From assembly GCA_009781955.1 (NCBI GenBank), contig WQUT01000049.1, forward strand, positions 1-22,673: a stretch of 22,673 bases of DNA. Reading direction: 5' to 3'. The notes under the pieces were generated by a model, which was given only the letters and a program-made list of their open reading frames with translations, had not been told where the DNA came from and did not search any database. Source of the DNA: Pseudomonadota bacterium (GTDB lineage Bacteria > Pseudomonadota > Alphaproteobacteria > Rs-D84). Numbering within the stretch: the first letter of the stretch is position 1; each line of letters starts with the position of its first letter. A program made the translations under genes and the position numbers. This document shows positions 6,836 to 14,067 of the stretch, piece by piece.

Positions 6836-7396
6836 AAACTCAACCTTTGGGGCTTTCTTGACGGCGGCTTTTTCATCCTCGTCCAGTTCAAAGAATTTTT
6901 CCGGGGCGATTTTGAACAGGCCCGCGATGAGGTTGCCGGGGAACTGGGCGATACGCTCGTTCAGGCCCATCACCACCGTATTATAGAACTGGCGCGCGCT
7001 TTGAATCTTTGTTTCCGTATCGGCCAATTCGCGCTGGAGCTCTAGAAAATTATCATTAGCGCGGAGGGTCGGATAATTTTCGGATAATGCGAACAGGCTC
7101 TTTAATGTGCCGGAAAGATTGTTTTCCGCCGCCGCGCGCGTTCCCGCGTCGCCGCCGGACATTGCCGACATCGCGCTGTTGCGCGCTTTCAAGACCGCCT
7201 CCAGCGTGCCGGATTCGTGTTTTGCCGCGCCCTTGACCGCATTAACCAGATTCGGTATCAGGTCATACCGGCGTTTCAGCTGGGTATCTATGGTTGACCA
7301 GGCCTCTCTCGTTTGGGTCCGGCGCGCGACCAGGCCGTTATAAACGGCAATGACATACAATAAGACAACTGCGGCAACCGCGATTGCAATCCACAT
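6833..7396 (-). CDS. lemA: LemA family membrane protein
   Basis: 187 residues. An N-terminal membrane segment (AIAVAAVVLLYVIAVYN) is followed by the LemA helical domain with its signature AWSTIDTQLKRRYDLIPNLV, then LSENYPTLRANDNFLELQ, ETKIQSARQFYN and the closing NERIAQFPGNLIAGLF. The family is membrane anchored; its biochemical role is not settled, but it commonly sits beside htpX, as here. A good ribosome site (AAAGGAG) lies 7-8 bases before the ATG. The TAG stop coincides with the edge of the heptamer array that separates it from htpX. Confidence in the family is very high. Confidence 0.97.
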   Translation of the reverse strand: MWIAIAVAAVVLLYVIAVYNGLVARRTQTREAWSTIDTQLKRRYDLIPNLVNAVKGAAKHESGTLEAVLKARNSAMSAMSGGDAGTRAAAENNLSGTLKSLFALSENYPTLRANDNFLELQRELADTETKIQSARQFYNTVVMGLNERIAQFPGNLIAGLFKIAPEKFFELDEDEKAAVKKAPKVEF

Positions 7397-7459
7397 GAGA
7401 GACTCCTTTCTTTTGCATGAAATATTATAGTGCTAAAACGCGCATAGTCAATGGCAAAA

Positions 7460-7582
7460 AGTGACAGAGTGACAAAGTGACAGAGTTAGAGTTAATGTGT
7501 TCGCTTTGCTCACAATCTAATTTTTAATGTTCGCGGCGAAGCCGCGACTGCCACAACTCTGTCACTTTGTCACTCTGTCACT
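7460..7582. repeat. Perfect 28-bp inverted repeat built of GTGACARA octamers
   Basis: The left arm (7460-7487) consists of GTGACAGA, GTGACAAA and GTGACAGA plus GTT. The right arm (7555-7582) is its exact reverse complement. The 67-base centre contains a small hairpin (TTCGCGGCGAAGCCGCGA near 7530) and TGCCAC next to the right arm. The element sits between the csd terminator and lemA. A relative, single-armed and with the same neighbouring TGGCAG plus GC hairpin, is found at 16866-16915. Confidence 0.95.
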
Positions 7583-7609
7583 AAAAAAATGCGGCTCTCG
7601 CCGCATTTT
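7583..7609 (-). terminator. Terminator of the cold-shock gene
   Basis: ATGCGGC (7589-7595) pairs with GCCGCAT (7600-7606) around TCTC. On the minus strand the stem is followed by six T. It begins directly after the TAA stop of the cold-shock gene. Confidence 0.9.
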
Positions 7610-8017
7610 TTACTTTTTCCAAAAGGCCCAGCCTTTCTTGTCCCCGTCTTCGCCATCGCGGTCGCGGCGCGGACCGCGGTCGTCACGGCGCGGGCCGCGG
7701 TCATCGCGGCGGCCATATCCGCGGTCGCCGCCGCGGTCATCGTGGTCGTGGAACTGGCTGCGGCGTTCCTGGAAAGCTTTCGCAGACGCTTCGTCGCGCT
7801 TTACCAGTTTGATGTTGATTGCGGAAAGCTTGTTGCCCTTGTCCTCGTCATCAAACGAAATAACGTCGTTCTCGTTCAAGAAACGAATGTCGGCTTTTTT
7901 CAGTTCGGAAGAATGAATAAACACGTCGTCTTTGTTGCCACTTTCATTAGCGGTATCCGGTGTTACGAAACCATAGCACTTTTTACCGTTATACCATTTT
8001 ACTTTTCCTTGACGCAT
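7610..8017 (-). CDS. Cold-shock domain protein with an Arg/Gly/Asp-rich tail
   Basis: 135 residues. The first ~70 form a cold-shock domain that binds single-stranded RNA/DNA: KVKWYNGKKCYGFVTPD (RNP1-like; the usual KGFGFI is KCYGFV here) and DDVFIHSSEL (RNP2-like VFIH). The C-terminal ~50 residues are low complexity with GYGRRDDRGPRRDDRGPRRD, an RG-type tail that adds non-specific RNA binding, ending GWAFWKK. Likely an RNA chaperone or antiterminator; the exact paralogue cannot be named. AAGGA lies 7 bases before the ATG. It has its own terminator. The leader contains a short hairpin (GGCCC at 8045-8049 with GGGCC at 8059-8063), and cold-shock messages often have structured leaders. Confidence 0.93.
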   Translation of the reverse strand: MRQGKVKWYNGKKCYGFVTPDTANESGNKDDVFIHSSELKKADIRFLNENDVISFDDEDKGNKLSAINIKLVKRDEASAKAFQERRSQFHDHDDRGGDRGYGRRDDRGPRRDDRGPRRDRDGEDGDKKGWAFWKK

Positions 8018-8070
8018 AATAAAGTCCTTTTTTATGCTTGTTGTGGCCCAGCGTCGCCGGGCCTGGAGTT

Positions 8071-8099
8071 ATTATTGCCCAAAGATTTCGCGAATGCAA
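8071..8099 (-). promoter_or_regulatory. Possible promoter of the cold-shock gene
   Basis: On the minus strand TTGCAT (8099-8094) and AATAAT (8076-8071) are 17 bases apart, about 55 bases before the start codon. This would give a leader of roughly 47 bases with one hairpin. Confidence 0.35.
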
Positions 8100-8112
8100 G
8101 AGGAATATTAGC

Positions 8113-8224
8113 TAGTCATTGGTCGTTAGTCATTGGTCGTTAGTCGTTGGTCGTTGGTCGTTGGTCGCCGGTAGATGTAACGACTTCTTTTTACTAATTA
8201 CTAACGACCAACGACCAACGACTA
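8113..8224. repeat. Gene-less inverted GTCGTTR heptamer element between rnc and the cold-shock gene
   Basis: The left arm (8113-8167) has GTCGTTR units and two GTCATTG variants. The right arm (about 8192-8224) has the inverse YAACGAC units, ending in CTAG. The short middle holds no gene. The rnc TAG stop codon (8224-8222, minus strand) is the array's edge, as at lemA. Same unit, same orientation of arms and same stop-codon relation as the 6239-6832 cassette. Confidence 0.92.
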
Positions 8225-8857
8225 GTTACCACTGACCAATTTCAACAGCTCTTCCGCCGCGTTGGCGGTTGCGGCTTTCTTTGACGCGCCCGCGCCGACC
8301 GCGGATTTGCCCAATGCCGATACGGAAACGTTAAACACCGGGCTGTGCGACGGACCGCCGGAACCCAAGAATTTATATTCAGGCAATGCGCCGGCGGCCG
8401 ATTTCTGGACCAGTTCCTGCAAAGTCGTTTTCGGATCTTTCGGCGCGGTCGCGTCGTGGCGCGCGATCGGCGTCCAGATTTCCGTTATGATTTTTTGCGC
8501 CGACGCAAACCCACCGTCCAGATAAATCGCGCCGAATACAGACTCCATCGCGTCCGCCAAAACATGTTTCAGGCGCCCCCCGGTCATATGCCCGTGGCGC
8601 ACCATGCCCCCCAGCCCCAGCGATTCCGCAACGGCGGCCAGCGTTTCCGTTGACACCAGGACCGCCTGGCGGCGCGCCAGCTCTCCCTCGGCCTCGTTCG
8701 GGAAAATATCATACAGCAGCGCGGCGACCGACAGGCCCAGCACCCTGTCGCCCAGGAATTCCAGACGCTCGTTATTATGCACCGCGTCCGCCCCGCTCTG
8801 TGTCAGCGCGAGGTCTAGCAATTCTGGATTTTTGAATTTGTATTTTAGTTTTTTCAT
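8222..8857 (-). CDS. rnc: Ribonuclease III
   Basis: Cuts double-stranded RNA in rRNA processing and mRNA turnover. 211 residues. The catalytic domain carries the signature NNERLEFLGDRVLGL (residues about 28-42) and the downstream DAMESVFGAIYLDGG with acidic metal ligands. A C-terminal double-stranded RNA binding domain starts at TLQELVQK and ends at KKAATANAAEELLKL. It follows lepB, as is common in proteobacteria. No era gene follows; a heptamer element and the cold-shock gene come next. There is no visible ribosome site before the ATG: the 60-base gap to lepB is an ACCGAAA inverted repeat. Confidence 0.97.
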   Translation of the reverse strand: MKKLKYKFKNPELLDLALTQSGADAVHNNERLEFLGDRVLGLSVAALLYDIFPNEAEGELARRQAVLVSTETLAAVAESLGLGGMVRHGHMTGGRLKHVLADAMESVFGAIYLDGGFASAQKIITEIWTPIARHDATAPKDPKTTLQELVQKSAAGALPEYKFLGSGGPSHSPVFNVSVSALGKSAVGAGASKKAATANAAEELLKLVSGN

Positions 8858-8862
8858 TTTAC

Positions 8863-8920
8863 GAGAACCGAAAACCGAAAACCGAAAGCCGAAGTTTATT
8901 TGGCTTTCGGTTCTCGGTTA
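8863..8920. repeat. Inverted ACCGAAA heptamer element between lepB and rnc
   Basis: The left arm (8863-8893) is a run of about four heptamers of the form ACCGAAA/AGCCGAA. The right arm (8902-8920) is the inverse, GGCTTTCGGTTCTCGGTTA. The loop is about 8 bases. The lepB TAA stop codon (8920-8918, minus strand) is the end of the right arm. Sequence differs from the GTCGTTR family but the build is the same. Confidence 0.93.
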
Positions 8921-9811
8921 TTTTACCGACATCCCCAACCTGGTCCAGCGTATCTTGTTCGGCCAGGTCCAGACCGCGGCCAGCGGCGCGTAATAATTAT
9001 GCGAATACCACACGAACCACGCGCGCCCCATCAGGTTGTCGCGCGGCACCATGCCGACGGACGCGCGGCTGTCGGACGATAAATCGCGGTCGTCGCCCAT
9101 CATAAAGTAATGTCCGTCCGGAACCGTGAACAGCGGCGTGCTGTCGTATTCCGTGTCGTCGGAAATTTCAACTATGCTGTGCCGCACGCCGCCCGGCAGC
9201 GTTTCCGTCCATTCGGTCGCGGGAATCACCTGGCACTCATAGGGGTTGCCGGCGCAAACGTCGTCCGATTTGTATTCTATCGTGTATCCGAATGCCGCGG
9301 GCTTGTTGTTAACGTAAATCTTGTCGCCTTTGATAACCGTAATCTCGCCGGTTTTCGCATCGGCCATCTGATAGCCGACGCCGCGCAGAGATTTCGGCAG
9401 ATTCGCGATTATATACGGGCGCGGATTTTCGCGCGGAACCTGTTCGCCGTTTATATACAGCCGCCCGGCGACCATCTGTATCTTGTCGCCCGGCAGACCG
9501 ACAAGGCGCTTTACGTAATCCAGGCTGTCGTTGGGTTTGCGGAATACTATCACGTCGCCGCGCTTTGGCTCGCTGGCCAGGAAACGGCCGCTCCATAAAT
9601 TCCACGACCCGAACGGAAACGAATTCCGCGAATATCCGTAAGACCATTTCTTTACAAAGATATGATCGCCTACATGCAGCGTGGGTATCATGGAACCCGA
9701 CGGGATGTTAAAAGGCTCCAGCAAAAAGCTGCGGAAAACAATCGCGATTATTCCCGCCCAAACCAAGGTATTCACCCAATCGCGCAAGGTTGATGTATAT
9801 TTCTTTGCCAT
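8918..9811 (-). CDS. lepB: Signal peptidase I
   Basis: Cleaves signal peptides from exported proteins at the outer face of the inner membrane. 297 residues. An N-terminal membrane segment (WVNTLVWAGIIAIVFRSFLL) leads to the catalytic serine in NIPSGSMIPTLHVGDHIFV; the catalytic lysine is in SLDYVKRLVGLPGDKI; the family box GDDRDLSSDSR follows near the C-terminus. A long insert between these boxes (about residues 150-225) is usual for proteobacterial LepB. GAGGG lies 5 bases before the ATG. It leads the lepB-rnc unit and has a good promoter upstream. Its likely clients in this window include the repeat protein, the small exported proteins and the outer membrane barrel. Confidence 0.97.
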   Translation of the reverse strand: MAKKYTSTLRDWVNTLVWAGIIAIVFRSFLLEPFNIPSGSMIPTLHVGDHIFVKKWSYGYSRNSFPFGSWNLWSGRFLASEPKRGDVIVFRKPNDSLDYVKRLVGLPGDKIQMVAGRLYINGEQVPRENPRPYIIANLPKSLRGVGYQMADAKTGEITVIKGDKIYVNNKPAAFGYTIEYKSDDVCAGNPYECQVIPATEWTETLPGGVRHSIVEISDDTEYDSTPLFTVPDGHYFMMGDDRDLSSDSRASVGMVPRDNLMGRAWFVWYSHNYYAPLAAVWTWPNKIRWTRLGMSVK

Positions 9812-9837
9812 AAACGCCCTCTTTTATTATCTGGAGC

Positions 9838-9866
9838 ATGATAAACCCCGAATGTCATAAAATCAA
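9838..9866 (-). promoter_or_regulatory. Promoter of lepB-rnc
   Basis: On the minus strand TTGATT (9866-9861) and TATCAT (9843-9838) are 17 bases apart, about 27 bases before the lepB ATG, leaving room for the GAGGG ribosome site. Confidence 0.6.
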
Positions 9867-9947
9867 TATCAAATATTGCGGATATTCCCCAACTGTCGCG
9901 TTAACGAAAACATAATCAATAAAAGAATCTAGATTTGTTCACATACC

Positions 9948-12900
9948 CTATTTCCATGCCGGCGGTATATTCGCCAAATCCGATAATCCCGTCAAATTCG
10001 CATAACAATTCGCGACATGCGTCGTGGTCGCGTTCGGCCACTTTTCATACAAGAACTGTCCGTTAGACGTCGCGGACGGTCCGGTCAAAGAGTTCGCGGC
10101 GTTGAATGTTCCTGCGAACATACCATTTTGCAATGCGCCCGTTATATTATCAAACAGTCCGTTGCCGATACCGGTCAATCGTGAGCAACTTTGGAATGTT
10201 GTGGTGAACATATTCGTTGCCGGCGCGCCGGAAATCCCGGCGAAAAGGTTTCCGGGTATCACACCAGAAAGCCCGCTGCATCCCATAAACGTGCTTTGGA
10301 ACATGTCGTCGGCCGGCGCACCGGCGATGTTGGCGAACAGCCCGGCCGGGATAGATCCCGTCAAACTGGTGCAAGAAAGGAACGTGGACAAAAACATGTC
10401 CGGTGCCGGCGCGCCGGATATTCCCGCAAATAAACCTTCTGGAATTGAACCGTTCAAATTTCCGCACGATTGGAATGTGCCGGCGAACATGCCGGGTGCT
10501 GGTTTACCAACAATGCCGGCAAACAACTTGTCCGGAATCGGCCCAGTCAGATACGCGTCGTTATAGAATGTGTTGTAAAACATATTTGTCGTCGGCGCGC
10601 CATGCAAACCGGCGAATAATCCCTCTGGAATCGGGCCGGTCCATCCGAAAAGCCCCGAGAAAGAGAACAAAAATTTCGGCGTGCCGTAGACGGTTGCATC
10701 CAGTATAGGAAATACTTTTCCGACGTCGCCTGATATGTCCGTAATTAATGATTTGTTCGTGGAACTATAAAATGATATGGCGGCCGCGGCGGTATTGTAT
10801 TCGCTGGGCACGCCGCCGATGCCGATCGTGTAATTTCCGGCGTTCGCATAAGTATGCGCATAAGTGGTTTGCGTCGTCGTGCCTGCTCTGGGGAGTCTTT
10901 CTACCGGCGATCCGTCGCCCCAATCCACCGCGAAACCGCCGGCTGCGGAAATCTGGAAATCAAATGTTTGCCCGGCGCCGACGTTAGATACGGTCACGAA
11001 AAATTCGGGCGTTATGCATCGGCCGGAAACGGCGTCATAAGACCAATCGCAACAATACCCGTCTGGATACGGGCCGAATTTCGCGATTTGCGCCGGCGTG
11101 ATTTCACCGCAAATTATCGGGACTATTTTCGTCGCGGTGGTATTCGTCCAACTGGGGCTGGCCCGATATGCCGCAACCTGGTCCGCGGGCACATGGACCA
11201 GCGCGACATTCGCGTTATTTAATCCCAAAGAATTCGCCGCCATGCCGGTGATGGGCGCGTCGCGCCACCACAGCCACGCGTGAAGCGGCGATGCGGACGC
11301 GCCCGATGTCTGGAACGTATTGTTAAAGAATCCGGTTGTTCCGGTCGGCGGCGCGATTGTCCACGCGCCCAATGATATTTTTTGCAACGACGGATTCGCG
11401 CTGAACGTTGTGTCCAGGAACGCGGCCCCCGCATCGCCGGTAATTTTCGGCAAAAAGTTTTCCGATGTCGTAGAGAGCTGCGACGCGGATGAAAATGTTC
11501 CGGTGAACATATTCGTCGCCGGGGTTCCATAGATATCGCCGAACAAATCATCGGGCACCGAACCGCTCAGGCCCGAACAGCCAAAGAATGTATTCTGAAA
11601 CATGCTGGTCGCCGGCGCGCCGGATATCGCGCCGAATAATTTATCGGGTATGGAACCGGAAAGTTTAGAACAATTCTGGAACGTATTGGCGAACATGCTG
11701 GTCTGGGGCGCGCCCGACATGGTTCCGAACAAGTCGGACGGAATCGGGCCGGTCAGATTGCCGCATCCGAAAAAAGTGCTCTGGAACATATAGCCCGCCG
11801 GCGCGCCGGTGATTTTCCCGAACAAGGCCGGGGGTATCGCGCCCGTCAATCCGGTGCATCCGTAAAACGTGCCATTATACATATACGTCTGGGCCGCGCC
11901 GGAAATTCCCGCGAACAGCTTTGGCGGAATCGGTCCGGACAGACCGCTGTCCATAAAGAACGTGTTGTAAAACATCTGGGACGCGGGCGCGCCGGAAATT
12001 CCCGCGAACAAGTTTTCCGGAATCGCGCCCGACAGACCGGGGCAGTTATAGAACGTGCTGTTGAACATGCCGCTGGCCGGCGCGCCGGCGATTCCGACGA
12101 ACAGGTTTTCGGACAACGGCCCGCTTAACCCCTTGCAGCCGTAAAATGTATTTTGAAACATGCTGGACGCCGGCTTGCCCGTAATTCCGGCGAACACATT
12201 CGCGGGGATGCCGCCCGACAACGCCGCGCAATTATAGAAAGTGCCCGAAAACATGCTGGACGCCGGCGCGCCCTTTACCCCGGCAAACAGATTTTCCGGA
12301 ATCGCGCCCGCCAGTTTGGTGCAGCCGGAAAACGTGCTGCTGAACATGCCGGACTGGGGCGCGCCCTTGATCCCGGCGAACAGATTGTCAGGTATCGGCC
12401 CGGTCAAGCCGGTGCAGGCTGAAAACGTTCCGGCGAACATATTTCCCTGGGGCGCGCCCTGGATTCCGGCAAACAGATTTCCCGGTATCTCGGTCAGGCC
12501 GGTGCAGCCCTGGAATGTATATTGGAACGTCTGGGTGGACGGCGCGCCGACAACGTTCGCGAACAAGCTGCCCGGTATCGCGCCGGTCAGTTTCGTGTTT
12601 CCCGCGAACGTGCTGCTGAACATATACGGACCCGGTCCGCCGGAAAGCCCGGCGAACAAAGTGCCTGGAATCTCGCCGGCCCATCCGGTAAGGCCAGCGA
12701 ATGTCTGGTAAAACTGCGGCTTTTTATCGGCGGTCGCGCCGATAATCGGAAATACCGCGCCGGCGTCGCCGGACACCTTCGTTATGCTGGCCTTGTTCGC
12801 AGAGGCGTAAAATGTAATCGCCGGGGTATTGACCGCGTTGTTGTATCCCGTCGCCAGCCCGACGACGCTGACGACATAGTTTCCGACCGACGAATACGAA

Positions 12901-13376
12901 TGCGAATAAGTGTCCGCGGTCGTGCCCGCCCGCTCTATCCTCTGGACCGGCGTTCCGTCGCCCCAGTCAATCAGATAGCTGCCGGACGCGGAAATTGCAA
13001 AGTCAAACGCGCCGGATATGTTTGTCAGACCGACCTGGACCCTGCCCCATTTTTTCATCAGCAGATCTACGGCGGTGTTCACGGTGTTCGTATCAATCGC
13101 GACCGTGGTGGCCAGGACATTGTCGCAATAGTTGGTCAGATCATATCCGTAATTCAGTTTCTTGTTCGCGATGTCTATCGCGCACAGCAGATACTGCATA
13201 TTCGCGGCGGCCGTCGGATTCGCGCCGGCGGCGGTATTTATCGGAAGATTCAGATTCCACTTTTGCTGGATGTAATTGTGCAGGTATTGGACGTTGGCGA
13301 CAGGCCCCGCATGCGCGCCGGCAATAAAAAACAATGAAAAAACCGTGGCAAACAAAAGGCGAAGCAGCCCTCTCAT
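9948..13376 (-). CDS. Giant exported protein with two PKD-like domains and two arrays of 31-residue repeats
   Basis: 1142 residues from the ATG at 13376, which has AAGAGA 7 bases upstream. A signal peptide (LLRLLFATVFSLFFIAGAHA) starts it, followed by about 90 unique residues. Then comes a PKD-like beta domain (YLIDWGDGTPVQ ... YSHSYSSVGNYVVSV), array A of about 14 repeats, a spacer with CGEITPAQ and CCDWSYD, a second PKD-like domain (FAVDWGDGSPVE ... YAHTYANAGNYTIGI), array B of about 6 repeats, and a tail ending ANIPPAWK. The repeat consensus is roughly TFxxCxxLxGxIPxxLFAGI with GAPxxxMFxx, which recalls BspA-type leucine-rich surface repeats (DUF285-like). Probably a surface or secreted adhesin-like protein; binding partner unknown. 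No outer-membrane anchor or secretion-system signal is evident. Confidence 0.9.
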   Translation of the reverse strand: MRGLLRLLFATVFSLFFIAGAHAGPVANVQYLHNYIQQKWNLNLPINTAAGANPTAAANMQYLLCAIDIANKKLNYGYDLTNYCDNVLATTVAIDTNTVNTAVDLLMKKWGRVQVGLTNISGAFDFAISASGSYLIDWGDGTPVQRIERAGTTADTYSHSYSSVGNYVVSVVGLATGYNNAVNTPAITFYASANKASITKVSGDAGAVFPIIGATADKKPQFYQTFAGLTGWAGEIPGTLFAGLSGGPGPYMFSSTFAGNTKLTGAIPGSLFANVVGAPSTQTFQYTFQGCTGLTEIPGNLFAGIQGAPQGNMFAGTFSACTGLTGPIPDNLFAGIKGAPQSGMFSSTFSGCTKLAGAIPENLFAGVKGAPASSMFSGTFYNCAALSGGIPANVFAGITGKPASSMFQNTFYGCKGLSGPLSENLFVGIAGAPASGMFNSTFYNCPGLSGAIPENLFAGISGAPASQMFYNTFFMDSGLSGPIPPKLFAGISGAAQTYMYNGTFYGCTGLTGAIPPALFGKITGAPAGYMFQSTFFGCGNLTGPIPSDLFGTMSGAPQTSMFANTFQNCSKLSGSIPDKLFGAISGAPATSMFQNTFFGCSGLSGSVPDDLFGDIYGTPATNMFTGTFSSASQLSTTSENFLPKITGDAGAAFLDTTFSANPSLQKISLGAWTIAPPTGTTGFFNNTFQTSGASASPLHAWLWWRDAPITGMAANSLGLNNANVALVHVPADQVAAYRASPSWTNTTATKIVPIICGEITPAQIAKFGPYPDGYCCDWSYDAVSGRCITPEFFVTVSNVGAGQTFDFQISAAGGFAVDWGDGSPVERLPRAGTTTQTTYAHTYANAGNYTIGIGGVPSEYNTAAAAISFYSSTNKSLITDISGDVGKVFPILDATVYGTPKFLFSFSGLFGWTGPIPEGLFAGLHGAPTTNMFYNTFYNDAYLTGPIPDKLFAGIVGKPAPGMFAGTFQSCGNLNGSIPEGLFAGISGAPAPDMFLSTFLSCTSLTGSIPAGLFANIAGAPADDMFQSTFMGCSGLSGVIPGNLFAGISGAPATNMFTTTFQSCSRLTGIGNGLFDNITGALQNGMFAGTFNAANSLTGPSATSNGQFLYEKWPNATTTHVANCYANLTGLSDLANIPPAWK
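10090..10668 (-). repeat. Array B: about six 93-bp coding repeats
   Basis: Six consecutive 31-residue units and a partial seventh, starting at SFSGLFGWTGPIP and fading out at TFNAANSLTGPS. The sixth unit is one residue or so short (LTGIGNGLFDNITG). Units share the MF..TF..C..L.G.IP..LF frame with array A. Confidence 0.85.
11408..12704 (-). repeat. Array A: about fourteen 93-bp coding repeats
   Basis: The array starts at TFAGLTGWAGEIPG and ends near TFSANPSLQ. Most units are 31 residues; one early unit (TEIPGNLFAGI) lacks one residue, and the last lacks the IP motif. Central units such as TFYNCPGLSGAIPENLFAGI are the most alike in DNA, as expected if the array grew by unequal crossover in its middle. 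Confidence 0.88.
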
Positions 13377-13408
13377 AACATTCTCTTTAACATTATGAAA
13401 TCTTAGCA

Positions 13409-13414
13409 ATTATA
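13409..13414 (-). promoter_or_regulatory. Possible -10 box of the giant repeat-protein gene
   Basis: TATAAT on the minus strand, 32 bases before the ATG and in the 74-base gap after the small exported-protein gene. No convincing -35 box is seen, so it may be weak or fortuitous. Confidence 0.35.
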
Positions 13415-13450
13415 AACAAATCTAGTAAAGGGAATTTTTGAAACAGGTTC

Positions 13451-13906
13451 TTATTGAGGAAGCGGCAGCGGCTGGGTCGGAACATTAAAGCTGCCGGTTA
13501 CAGTATACGCGCCGGCCATGCTCTGGGTAACCGCGGTTGTCAGAACCGCATTGTCGGCCAGCACGCCCTGGGCCGCCGTCGCAAGGTTATCGTGCAGCAA
13601 CTGGGCCGTCACCAGTTTTCCGGTCGTATCCGCGCCGGCGGTCAGTGTCGCCGAATCCATGGTGTCTGGCGCGGGTATTGGCGGCAATTGCGCGAACGGC
13701 ACTTTGCCCGTCTCGTCCAGGGTCGCGACGCCGCCGGCGACACCCTTGGCCGATAACGGGACGGCCGCGGATATAATCCGGTCAACGTAATCCTGGCTGG
13801 TGACGGCGGCGAAAGCATCCGCCGAAAGAATCGCAAATGAACCAAGGCAAATTAGAAAAGCGGCGTTTTGTGCGGCAAGCAAAAAACGTGCACGGAATAA
13901 GTTCAC
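13451..13906 (-). CDS. Small exported protein with a tail-fibre-like segment
   Basis: 151 residues from a GTG. A signal peptide (AAFLICLGSFAILSADAFAA) is followed by VTSQDYVDRIISAAVPLS and GGVATLDETGKVPFAQLPP; the latter resembles the GVATLDxNGKVPxxQLP linker common in phage tail-fibre and collar proteins. The rest is Ala/Thr rich, with no cysteine, and ends VPTQPLPLPQ. The GTG has a poor ribosome site; an AGGAAGG lies about 40 bases further up without a canonical start after it, so the true start is uncertain. It precedes the giant repeat protein in the same direction and may be co-expressed. Function unknown; exported location is fairly safe. Confidence 0.75.
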   Translation of the reverse strand: MNLFRARFLLAAQNAAFLICLGSFAILSADAFAAVTSQDYVDRIISAAVPLSAKGVAGGVATLDETGKVPFAQLPPIPAPDTMDSATLTAGADTTGKLVTAQLLHDNLATAAQGVLADNAVLTTAVTQSMAGAYTVTGSFNVPTQPLPLPQ

Positions 13907-13967
13907 AGCGCGCCAAAGCCCTATATTCTTGTTTATGATGAGCGTTATCCTTCCTACGATACTTTTG

Positions 13968-13996
13968 ATTATACTGATTTTAAAAATTTAAGGCAA
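13968..13996 (-). promoter_or_regulatory. Promoter of the small exported protein (and perhaps the giant protein)
   Basis: On the minus strand TTGCCT (13996-13991) and TATAAT (13973-13968) are 17 bases apart. It faces away from the comM promoter in the same 161-base divergent spacer. Confidence 0.65.
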
Positions 13997-14032
13997 ACGG
14001 ATTTTTTTTCTTTGCTCTTTTTTATATTTATA

Positions 14033-14061
14033 TTGCGCGGGTTCGGATAATTTCTTAAAAT
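14033..14061 (+). promoter_or_regulatory. Promoter of comM, placed for a leaderless message
   Basis: TTGCGC (14033-14038) and TAAAAT (14056-14061) are 17 bases apart. Only 6 bases separate the -10 box from the ATG, so transcription would begin at or next to the start codon. No ribosome site is seen. Confidence 0.55.
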
Positions 14062-14067
14062 TCGGCC

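Noticed and set aside
7589..8143. Plus-strand frame across the cold-shock gene
   Set aside because: Antisense to a clear cold-shock domain; its Ala/Val-rich start is the complement of the Arg/Asp tail.
12522..13337. Long plus-strand frame opposite the giant repeat protein
   Set aside because: It is an antisense shadow of GC-rich coding DNA: Arg/Gly rich, no domain, no ribosome site, and the minus-strand frame has a signal peptide and clear repeats.
9948..13376. Autotransporter or type I secreted protein
   Set aside because: The C-terminus has no beta-barrel strands and no aspartate/glycine-rich calcium repeats; only a standard signal peptide is visible.
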